Shown: positions 57,583 through 64,000 of the stretch, piece after piece
How the letters are laid out: each line of letters starts with the position of its first letter
Numbering within the stretch: position 1 is the stretch's first letter
NCBI RefSeq assembly: GCF_014647515.1
Contig: NZ_BMPI01000042.1
Coordinates: forward strand, 21,272 to 85,271
Source of the DNA: Dactylosporangium sucinum
GTDB lineage: Bacteria > Actinomycetota > Actinomycetes > Mycobacteriales > Micromonosporaceae
Direction of reading: 5' to 3'
Length of the DNA: 64,000 nt
Position numbers and translations under genes: made by a program
Notes under the pieces: model-generated
What the model was told of the DNA's origin: nothing
The model's input: only the letters and a program-made list of their open reading frames with translations
Databases searched by the model: none

Positions 57583-59247
57583 CTATTCGGGGGAACGCAG
57601 CGGCGGTGGGGTCGGCCCAGCCGGGTGCCGCGCCTCACGAACGACCGAGTGAACGAGCCCGTCGATCCGGTCGGGCGCGAGGTGCAGGACCTGGTCGGCG
57701 TGGATCTGCTCGGCGAGCATGAGCGCGGCCGGGATCGCGTCGCCGGCACCGACGAGCACCACCGGCAGCGAGCCCACCTCCAGCAGCTCGGCGACGGCGG
57801 CGACCTCGTGCGGGTGCGGCGGCGTGCCGGCGCTGAGGGCCAGGATCGTGTGGGACGGCAACCGCATGCGCAGGCCGGTGATCAGCTGCTCGGGGCCGGC
57901 CGCCGGGTCCGGCTCGAACACGATGACGAGCTCGTGCCGGGTGCCCAGCGCGGCCAGGGCCGAGATGACGTCGCAGAGCTGCGACCGGAGCCGCCTGGCG
58001 GACAGCGACACGACGGTGAGCGTGGCGTCCGGCGGGCCGGGCGGGCCGGGCGTCGGCACCTGGAACGTCACCGCGGCGGTGAGCCAGCGCCGGCGGCGGG
58101 CGTGCAGGCTGCCGCCGCTGGCGACCGCGCCGCCGGCGAGCAGCATGAGCGCGATGGTGTACGAGCGGTCGAGGCCGTACAGGCCGATGACCAGCAGTGC
58201 CGGCAGCATCGCGATGGCGGTGCCCACGGCGCTGACCGCCCCGTAGGCGGCGCCCGCGTGCTGGGGCGGCGCGGCCCGGCCGATGAGGGCGCACGCGGTA
58301 CCCCAGGAGATCCCGATCCCGACCGCCACCCCGGCGAGGGCGGGCGCGGCGACGGCGGCCAGCGGCGGGTGGAACGCCAGCAGCACCAGCAGCGGCGCGA
58401 CGGCGACGTAGCAGCCGCGCAGCACCGCGATCGGGTCGTGGCGCCGGCTCAGCCAGCCGCCGAACACGGCGGCGGCGCCGGACAGGGCGACGGCGACGGC
58501 CGTGGCGACGGTGGCGTCGGCGAGGCGCAGCCCGTAGGCGTTGCCGAGGTACGACGGCAGCGTGAGGTCGAGCGCCGTGACGCCACCGCCGGAGACGCCG
58601 TACCAGACGGCCAGGTGCCGGGTGGCCGGCGCACGGACGAGGGCGAGCGGCCTCAGGCGCGGGCCCGGCGGCGGCGCGGGGCGGCCGGCGTCGCTGCGGA
58701 GCAGCCACGTGGCGAGGACCGCGTAGCCGAGCAGGGCGACGGCGAGCACCCGCAGGCGGGCGTCCAGCGCGGCGGTCGGCAGCGTCCGCGACCCGATCCC
58801 GGCCGCGGAGACCAGGCACACGACGGCGCCGAAGAGGGCCATCGCCAGGCCGCGCCGGCCGGGCGGGAACGCCCGGATGATCGCTCCGGCGCCGGCCGGG
58901 GAGGCGGCGCCCGCCAGGCCGATCGCGCATGCGACGGCGACCAGCGCGGCCACGGAGTGGACGATCTGCAGGGTCAGCACCGACAGTGCGGCCAGGACGC
59001 TGACCGCGGGCAGCACCAGGTGGGCGCCGAACCGGTCGGCGATCACCCCCGCGGGGATGCGGACCAGCGCGCCGACCACGACGGGGACGGTGCCCAGCAG
59101 CGCCCACTCGCCGGTGCTGAGCCCGTAGCGGTGGCCGACCTCCAGGCCGAACGGGCCGATCAGCGTCCACGTGACGTACATGAGACCGACCCCGGACATG
59201 GCGACGACGAGAGTCCGGAGGGGGCGCGGCCCGGCCAGCATGCCCAC
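57583..59247 (-). CDS. NarK-like MFS transporter fused to a soluble C-terminal domain
   Basis: The protein has 554 residues (GTG 59247 or ATG 59241). Residues 1-390 form 12 TM helices with MFS loops (RIPAGVIADRFGAHLVL; FPPGRRGLAMALFG) that resemble nitrate/nitrite NarK transporters, though the NarK Arg/Gly signature is not clear. Residues 400-554 are soluble, with VSLSARRLRSQLCDVISALA, PVVLVGAGDAIPAALMLAEQ and QVLHLAPDRIDGLVHSV. The last segment recalls amino-acid-kinase/carbamate-kinase folds. Such fusions are unusual for MFS. Its substrate is unknown. Confidence 0.75.
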   Translation of the reverse strand: MGMLAGPRPLRTLVVAMSGVGLMYVTWTLIGPFGLEVGHRYGLSTGEWALLGTVPVVVGALVRIPAGVIADRFGAHLVLPAVSVLAALSVLTLQIVHSVAALVAVACAIGLAGAASPAGAGAIIRAFPPGRRGLAMALFGAVVCLVSAAGIGSRTLPTAALDARLRVLAVALLGYAVLATWLLRSDAGRPAPPPGPRLRPLALVRAPATRHLAVWYGVSGGGVTALDLTLPSYLGNAYGLRLADATVATAVAVALSGAAAVFGGWLSRRHDPIAVLRGCYVAVAPLLVLLAFHPPLAAVAAPALAGVAVGIGISWGTACALIGRAAPPQHAGAAYGAVSAVGTAIAMLPALLVIGLYGLDRSYTIALMLLAGGAVASGGSLHARRRRWLTAAVTFQVPTPGPPGPPDATLTVVSLSARRLRSQLCDVISALAALGTRHELVIVFEPDPAAGPEQLITGLRMRLPSHTILALSAGTPPHPHEVAAVAELLEVGSLPVVLVGAGDAIPAALMLAEQIHADQVLHLAPDRIDGLVHSVVREARHPAGPTPPPLRSPE

Positions 59248-59305
59248 TCAACGAGTCTGCGGGCCGGCCGGTGACGCCCAGGGTGACCGCTGTCACCCGA
59301 ACCGG

Positions 59306-59470
59306 TTACGGCACGGGCTCGCCGGCGACCAGGCGGACGGTGAAGGCGCCGTCCGCGAACTCGAGGGCGACGTGCGCGCAGACCTGGTGGGCGATCCACT
59401 GGCCCAGGCCGCGCCCGCGCACGAAGGCCGCCGGATCCTCGTAGCGGCCGCTCGGCCAGCCGGCCGGGGC
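59306..59470 (-). pseudogene. C-terminal stub of an anti-sigma-factor-type ATPase (HATPase_c)
   Basis: The minus frame reads GWPSGRYEDPAAFVRGRGLG, QWIAHQVCAHVALEFADG, AFTVRLVAGEPVP-stop: the last 50 residues of a MEDS/HATPase-type anti-sigma regulatory protein. The upstream ATP-binding half is missing, replaced by the YidD gene in opposite orientation. Confidence 0.55.
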
Positions 59471-59478
59471 GGGCCGGG

Positions 59479-59676
59479 ATGGTCGCGATCCGGGGGTACC
59501 AGCGGTTCCTGTCACCGCACCTGCCGACCCGCTGCCGGCAGACCCCGACGTGCAGCAACTACGGCCTGGCGGCGGTGCGCCGCTACGGCCTGGTGACCGG
59601 CTCGCGGCTCACCGCCGCCCGGATCCGCCGCTGCAACGCCTCGACGCCGTGCGGCACCCACGATCCCGTGCCGTAG
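59479..59676 (+). CDS. yidD: YidD-family membrane-insertion efficiency factor, short
   Basis: The protein has 65 residues from ATG 59479. IRGYQRFLSPHLPTRCRQTP, TCSNYGLAAVRRYGLVTGSR and ARIRRCNASTP match the YidD signature with its three Cys. YidD helps membrane-protein insertion with YidC and normally sits in the rpmH-rnpA-yidC locus. This copy is isolated beside an ATPase stub and is slightly short at the N-terminus, so it is a paralogue or relic. Confidence 0.8.
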   Translation: MVAIRGYQRFLSPHLPTRCRQTPTCSNYGLAAVRRYGLVTGSRLTAARIRRCNASTPCGTHDPVP

Positions 59677-59691
59677 CCTGCCGCAGCCCGG

Positions 59692-61896
59692 TCAGACCTC
59701 GGCCCGCTGGGCCGGGGCCGGCGACACCGGGATGCGCTCCGGCTCGTCGACCGGCGGGCCGGCCTTCGAGCCCAGGACGCTGAGCAGGGCCGGGGCGAGC
59801 AGCGACCGCACGACGAACGCGTCGATGAGCACCCCGGCGCCCAGCGCGAAGGCAAGCTCGTGGAACGGCCGCAGCGGCACGATCCACAGCAGCCCGAAGC
59901 TGACCGCCAGGGTGAACGCGGCCGTGCGGATGGCCCGGGCCGAGTGCGGCAGCGTCACCGCCAGGGCCTCGCGCAGCGGTCGTTTCCGGGCCTCGCGCCA
60001 GGCCGGCCCGATGCCGAAGATGTTGTAGTCGGATCCGAGGGCCACCAGCAGTACCGCTGCCGCGAACGGCACATAGAACGTCAGACCGTCGGCGCCCAGC
60101 ACGTCCTGGAACAGCCACGTGGTGAGCCCGAGCGTGGCGGCGATGGCCAGCACGCTGCACACCAGCAGGCCGACCGGCGCGACGAGGGCCCGCAGGAACA
60201 GCACCAGGAACAGCAGGTTGGCCAGCAGCGCGGCGATCGCGATGCGGCCGAGATCGGCGACGGTCTGGTCGACGATCACGTGGGCGACCGCGGTGTCGCC
60301 ACCGAGGCTCGCCCTCGCCTCGCCGAGGCCGGCCGCGGCGAGCAGGCCGGGCAGCTGCTCGTCCAGCCGGGCGGCGGTGGCGACGGCGGTGGCGCCGAGC
60401 GGCTCGTCGGACAGGATGACCAGGAACCGGGCGGCACCGCCGTCCGGGGCCTTGAACACCGTGAGCTCCGGCGGAAGGCCGGTGGTGCCGGGGCCGAGCA
60501 CCGCGGCGACGCCCTGGACACCGGCGAGCGACTGTTGGAGGCGGGTCAGCTCGGCGGCGCGTGCCGCGACGCCGTCGCCCTCGACCAGCACCTCCGTCGG
60601 CGACAGGATGCCGTCGGCGAAGCCGGCCTCCGCGGCGGCCGCCGCCGTGCGGGTGGGGTGGTCCGGGGGCAGCGCCTCGACGAACGAGACGCCGAGCTTG
60701 AGGTGCCGGGCCGGGAGGGCGGCGACGACGAGACCGGCGATGCAGAGCAGCAGCAGGGGCAGGGCGAACCAGCAGCGGGTGAGCAGCCGCGACCACCAGC
60801 GGCCGCGGGCCGGCCGGACCGGCCGGTCGGCATCCGCGTGCGGCGTCGTCGTGGATCGGAACGCCGCCCGGCCGAGGATCGCCAGCAGGGCCGGGACCAG
60901 TGTCACCGCCACGACCAGGCCGATGAGGATGGCGAGGGCCATGCCCGGTCCGAAGGCGCGGAACGCCGGCGATCCGGCGACGACGAGCGCCCCGGTCCCG
61001 GCGGCGGCCGTCGCGCCCGCGGTGGCGACGATCGGCGTGAACCGGGCGGTGGCGTGGCGGGCGGCGGCGAGGCGGTCCTCACCGGCGGCGAGCCGCGATC
61101 GCACCCCGGACAGGTAGAACACGACGTAGTCGGTGACGACGCCGAGCAGCAGCGCGACGAGCAGCGGCTGGGTCTCCTGCGGCACCGGCACCCCGAGCCG
61201 CACCGCGAGCTCGCCGCCGACGTGCAGCGTCAGCAGCGTCGCCACCCCGGCGACGGCGAGCGCGACGAGCGGCGCGACCAGCGACCGGAACGCGGCCGCG
61301 ACGATGAGGAACACGAACGCGACCGTGATCGCCTCCAGCCACGGCAGCGACGACTGGACGAGCCGGGCCTGCTCGACCCGCGCCGGCACCGAGCCGGTGA
61401 TGCCGACGACCGCGTCGTCCGCGCCGTAGTGTTCGGCGACGAACCGCTCGGCCGCCGCGACCTGGCCGGCGAACGTCACGTCGGGGTCGGTGAACAGCAG
61501 CGTCACGATCGTCGTGCCGTCCTCGGCCGAGCCGGGGAACAGCCCGAGGGTGTTCATCACCGGCACCGCGGCCCGGATCGGCCCGGCGTCGCCGGCCGTG
61601 CCGTCGCCGACCGACCGGGCCCGGGCCACCGCCTCGGCCTGGACCTGCTGCGACAGGCCGCCCGGGTCGCGCTGGACCACCGCGACCCGGCTGAGCAGCG
61701 GGAAGCCGAACCGTTCGAAGGAGCGCAGCTCGCTGCGCACCGCCGGGTTGTCGGCGGAGACCAGCTGCTCGAGGTCACTGCCGCCCTGGCCGGCGGCGGG
61801 CAGGAACACCAGCGACGCGGCGACGGCGGCCGCCCAGGCGGCGACGATCGGCCAGCGCAGCAACACGACGATCCGGGCGTACGAGCGCAGCAGCAT
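59692..61896 (-). CDS. MMPL-family RND transporter
   Basis: The protein has 734 residues from ATG 61896. Two tandem halves each carry a TM helix, an outer porter domain and five more TM helices. First half: WPIVAAWAAAVAASLVFLPA, then PQETQPLLVALLLGVVTDYV with the TDY proton-relay motif. Second half: LVALGSDYNIFGIGPAWREA with SDYN. These Asp-Tyr pairs are diagnostic for MmpL/actinorhodin-exporter-like RND proteins, which export lipids or small molecules using the proton gradient. It has no partner gene nearby. Confidence 0.92.
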   Translation of the reverse strand: MLLRSYARIVVLLRWPIVAAWAAAVAASLVFLPAAGQGGSDLEQLVSADNPAVRSELRSFERFGFPLLSRVAVVQRDPGGLSQQVQAEAVARARSVGDGTAGDAGPIRAAVPVMNTLGLFPGSAEDGTTIVTLLFTDPDVTFAGQVAAAERFVAEHYGADDAVVGITGSVPARVEQARLVQSSLPWLEAITVAFVFLIVAAAFRSLVAPLVALAVAGVATLLTLHVGGELAVRLGVPVPQETQPLLVALLLGVVTDYVVFYLSGVRSRLAAGEDRLAAARHATARFTPIVATAGATAAAGTGALVVAGSPAFRAFGPGMALAILIGLVVAVTLVPALLAILGRAAFRSTTTPHADADRPVRPARGRWWSRLLTRCWFALPLLLLCIAGLVVAALPARHLKLGVSFVEALPPDHPTRTAAAAAEAGFADGILSPTEVLVEGDGVAARAAELTRLQQSLAGVQGVAAVLGPGTTGLPPELTVFKAPDGGAARFLVILSDEPLGATAVATAARLDEQLPGLLAAAGLGEARASLGGDTAVAHVIVDQTVADLGRIAIAALLANLLFLVLFLRALVAPVGLLVCSVLAIAATLGLTTWLFQDVLGADGLTFYVPFAAAVLLVALGSDYNIFGIGPAWREARKRPLREALAVTLPHSARAIRTAAFTLAVSFGLLWIVPLRPFHELAFALGAGVLIDAFVVRSLLAPALLSVLGSKAGPPVDEPERIPVSPAPAQRAEV

Positions 61897-61942
61897 GCCC
61901 GGTGGATACCCCGCCGCCAATTCGGAAAACGGTGCCCCTCGA

Positions 61943-62572
61943 TCAGCGGACGATCTCCACGCCCCGCACGCCGTCGAGCCGGCGCAGCGCCTCGGCGATC
62001 GCCGGCAACGACGCGGTGCCGTCGGCGCGCGCCGTGAGCACGAGCGTCTGGTCGTGCCCGGCGTACTCGATCCGCAGCACGCGCGCGGCGGGCAGGGCCG
62101 CGACCGCTTCCCGCTCGACGACGTCGAGCGGGAAGTCCGGGGCCAGCGTCAGCGTCACCCGTACGCGCTGCCGGTCGGGCAGCCAGTGCGCCTCCGCCAT
62201 CTTGAACAGCCACAGCGCGGCGACCGCGACCGCCGTGGCCGCGACCGCCGGCCAGTACAGCCGCAGGCCGGTGACCACGCCGATCGCCGCGGTCACCCAC
62301 AGCGACGCCGCGGTCGTCAGGCCGCTGATGTTGACGCCCTCGCGCAGGATCGCGCCGGCGCCGAGGAAGCCGATGCCGGTCACCACCTGCGCCGCGATCC
62401 GGGTCGGGTCGACGCCGACCTCGTACCCCGCGATCGTGAACAGCGACGCGCCGCCCGCCACGAGCATGTGCGTGCGCAGGCCGGCGGGCTGCGCGCCCAG
62501 CTCCCGCTCCAGCCCGACGACGGCGCCGAGCAGGATGGCGAGCAGAAACGTCGGGATCACGGTCCATTCCAT
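61943..62572 (-). CDS. MgtC/SapB-family membrane protein
   Basis: The protein has 209 residues from ATG 62572 (MEWTV). Four to five TM helices carry the family motif GLERELGAQPAGLRTHMLVA and TGIGFLGAGAILREG, then GLTTAASLWVTAAIGVVTGL. A C-terminal ferredoxin-like (ACT-type) domain follows. MgtC proteins help growth at low magnesium or in macrophages, probably by restraining ATP synthase or membrane potential. No Mg riboswitch was recognised upstream. Confidence 0.9.
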   Translation of the reverse strand: MEWTVIPTFLLAILLGAVVGLERELGAQPAGLRTHMLVAGGASLFTIAGYEVGVDPTRIAAQVVTGIGFLGAGAILREGVNISGLTTAASLWVTAAIGVVTGLRLYWPAVAATAVAVAALWLFKMAEAHWLPDRQRVRVTLTLAPDFPLDVVEREAVAALPAARVLRIEYAGHDQTLVLTARADGTASLPAIAEALRRLDGVRGVEIVR

Positions 62573-62641
62573 CGCCACCGCATACCGAACCGTCGCGCTT
62601 CGAAACTTGGATCCGAATCATCGTTCACTTACCGTCGACGG

Positions 62642-63427
62642 ATGGAAGATCTCGTGCTCGCCGAGCGCCGCGGGCCGGTGCTGGTGCTCACCCTCAACCG
62701 GCCGGACCGGCTCAACGCGTGGACGAACGAGCTGGAGGACGAGTACTTCGCCCGCCTCGACGAGGCCGAGGAGGACCCGTCCGTGCGGGCGGTCGTGGTC
62801 ACCGGGGCCGGCCGCGGGTTCTGCGCCGGCGCCGACCTGGCGGCGCTCGCCGCCATCACCGAGGGGGTCGCCGTCCAGCCCCGGCCGCGGCCCCGCACCT
62901 TCCCGCTGACGCTGCGCAAGCCGCTGATCGCGGCGATCAACGGCCCGGCCGCCGGCCTCGGCCTGGTGGAGGCGTTGTACTGCGACCTGCGCTTCGCCAC
63001 GCCCGAGGCGAAGCTGACGACGTCGTTCGCGCAGCGCGGCCTCGTCGCCGAGTACGGCATCGCATGGCTGTTGCCCCGGCTCGTCGGGCTGAGCCGGGCC
63101 CTGGACCTGCTGCTGTCGGCGCGGGTCGTCACCGGCGCCGAGGCCCTCGCGATCGGCCTCGTCGACCGGGTCGTCGACGCCGCCGAGCTGCTCGACACCG
63201 CCGTCGCCTACGCGCGGGCCCTCGCCGACACGTGCGCGCCGGCGTCGATGGCGACGATCAAGGCGCAGGTGTACGCGGCGCTCGACACCGACCTCGCCAC
63301 CGCGGTCGCCGAGTCGGAGCGGCTCATGGCCGAGTCGTTCACCGGCCCCGACCTGGCCGAGGGCATCCGCAGCTACCTGGAACGCCGGCCGCCGGCCTTC
63401 CCGGGCCTGCCGCCTACCGCTCGCTGA
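62642..63427 (+). CDS. Enoyl-CoA hydratase/isomerase family protein
   Basis: The protein has 261 residues from ATG 62642. The crotonase fold shows LVLTLNRPDRLNAWT, the oxyanion-hole sequences FCAGADLAALA and NGPAAGLGLVEALYCD, and FAQRGLVAEYGIAWLLPRLV, where Glu in the ...AEYG position is one of two expected catalytic acids. It hydrates enoyl-CoA or isomerises related thioesters. It stands alone, 64 bases from the divergent MgtC gene; the pathway is unknown. Confidence 0.9.
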   Translation: MEDLVLAERRGPVLVLTLNRPDRLNAWTNELEDEYFARLDEAEEDPSVRAVVVTGAGRGFCAGADLAALAAITEGVAVQPRPRPRTFPLTLRKPLIAAINGPAAGLGLVEALYCDLRFATPEAKLTTSFAQRGLVAEYGIAWLLPRLVGLSRALDLLLSARVVTGAEALAIGLVDRVVDAAELLDTAVAYARALADTCAPASMATIKAQVYAALDTDLATAVAESERLMAESFTGPDLAEGIRSYLERRPPAFPGLPPTAR

Positions 63428-63851
63428 GCGGCGTGCCGCGCTCGGCCTCCATGCGCTCCAGCGTCGCCCGGATGGCCCGCAGGTGCTGCTTGATCTCCTC
63501 CTGCTCCTCGTGGCGGAACGCGTCGTTGTCCACGATGAGCTTGCTGGCGAAGTGGGCGGTGATGAGCGGGATGACGACCAGGACCATGATGGAGATCAGC
63601 AGCCCGGCGACGATCCGCCCGGGCACCGTGGTCGGATAGGCGTCGCCGTAGCCGACGGTCGAGGCGGTGACGACGGCCCACCAGAACGAGTCGCCGATGC
63701 TCTTCTCCTCGAAGACGCTGTACAGCGCGCCGCTGACCAGCATCAGGGCGAGGTAGGTCGCCACCGTGGCCTTCACGGAGTTGGCGATCCAGATCAGGCC
63801 GCCGAACACCGCCTTCACACCGGCCGCCACCGCGGCAAGCATTCCACGCAT
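63414..63851 (-). CDS. Two-TM potassium channel
   Basis: The protein has 145 residues from ATG 63851. TM1 (about 28-45), the pore helix and selectivity filter STVGYGDAYPTT, and TM2 (GRIVAGLLISIMVLVVIPLI) form a KcsA-like unit. The tail is a charged helix (HEEQEEIKQHLRAIRATLER) likely to tetramerise. It conducts K+ across the membrane. Its 3' end overlaps the enoyl-CoA hydratase tail by 14 bases. Confidence 0.93.
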   Translation of the reverse strand: MRGMLAAVAAGVKAVFGGLIWIANSVKATVATYLALMLVSGALYSVFEEKSIGDSFWWAVVTASTVGYGDAYPTTVPGRIVAGLLISIMVLVVIPLITAHFASKLIVDNDAFRHEEQEEIKQHLRAIRATLERMEAERGTPLSER

Positions 63852-63959
63852 CGAGGCGGCTCCCGTCGCGGCCCGGTTGTCCCTGCTTGGGGCCGTAGTA
63901 TCGCATCCCGGAAGCCCGCCGGACCGTCACTTCCCCGACGCCAGTTTGTGCAACAGGGC

Positions 63960-64000
63960 CTAGTCGTCGGGGACGTCGTCGCCCGGGTCGAAGTGCTCCT
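63960..64000 (-). CDS. C-terminal end of an unidentified gene continuing beyond the window
   Basis: On the minus strand the last 13 or so codons read EHFDPGDDVPDD-stop, with TAG at 63960-63962. The rest lies outside the window, so identity is not possible. Confidence 0.3.
   Translation of the reverse strand, partial: EHFDPGDDVPDD

Noticed and set aside
57271..59274. 667-codon plus-strand frame opposite the MFS fusion
   Set aside because: Antisense low-complexity shadow.

Overview
The window is high-GC DNA (roughly 70-75% G+C by eye) with frequent GTG starts, purine-rich ribosome-binding sites and many TetR, AraC/GlxA and Ser/Thr-kinase genes. An IdeR/DmdR1-type iron box and an actinobacterial c-di-AMP riboswitch are also present. 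This points to a filamentous actinomycete. A Micromonosporaceae relative (Dactylosporangium/Actinoplanes-like) is my best guess, but that is an inference from gene style. No rRNA, tRNA, CRISPR array, complete insertion sequence or prophage was seen.

Layout. 1-5.7 kb: end of an acyl-CoA-ligase gene, a thiolase-like gene, an SDR/KstR2-like TetR pair with a KstR2-like box, a second TetR with a three-half-site operator, a TIM-barrel-like protein and an esterase. 5.8-14.5 kb: two very large FtsX-type permeases and a secreted GH18 chitinase with two chitin-binding modules. 14.5-21 kb: STAS protein, GNAT-like protein, TetR/metallo-beta-lactamase pair, GlxA-type regulator beside a frameshifted quinone reductase, and small membrane or secreted proteins. 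21-24 kb: a riboswitch-controlled NlpC/P60 hydrolase, an MFS pump and a short ribosome-hibernation-type protein. 24-34 kb: a region rich in truncated, fused or frameshifted genes mixed with intact ones (asparagine synthase, lipid kinase, VOC/AraC pair). 34-43 kb: cupin, DUF1269 protein, then a tightly coupled six-gene minus-strand operon: flavoprotein, membrane protein, FHA protein, soluble kinase, CPA2 antiporter, transmembrane kinase. 43.6-47.6 kb: a complete siderophore ABC importer under an iron box. 47.7-54 kb: ankyrin protein, a three-gene deletion scar, sugar kinase, CadD-like permease, flavoprotein monooxygenase and OsmC. 54.2-57.2 kb: metX-metY-CoA-binding operon. 57-64 kb: NarK-like MFS fusion, YidD, MMPL transporter, MgtC, enoyl-CoA hydratase and a K+ channel.

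Two things stand out. The first is the 35.5-43.1 kb operon, which links two Ser/Thr kinases and an FHA phospho-reader to a cation/proton antiporter and a flavoprotein. It is the best candidate for an undescribed signalling or ion-homeostasis system. The second is the unusual density of small deletion scars. These include internal in-frame deletions (phosphatase, GNAT), paired C-terminal stubs (TetR/SDR), a three-gene chimeric stub (SDR/SsuA/SsuC), a broken Hsp70-WD40 gene, a truncated hydrolase and a sigma-factor stub. They suggest either ongoing gene decay or sequence errors, and read-level checking would decide. All family assignments come from reading motifs by eye; no database search was run.
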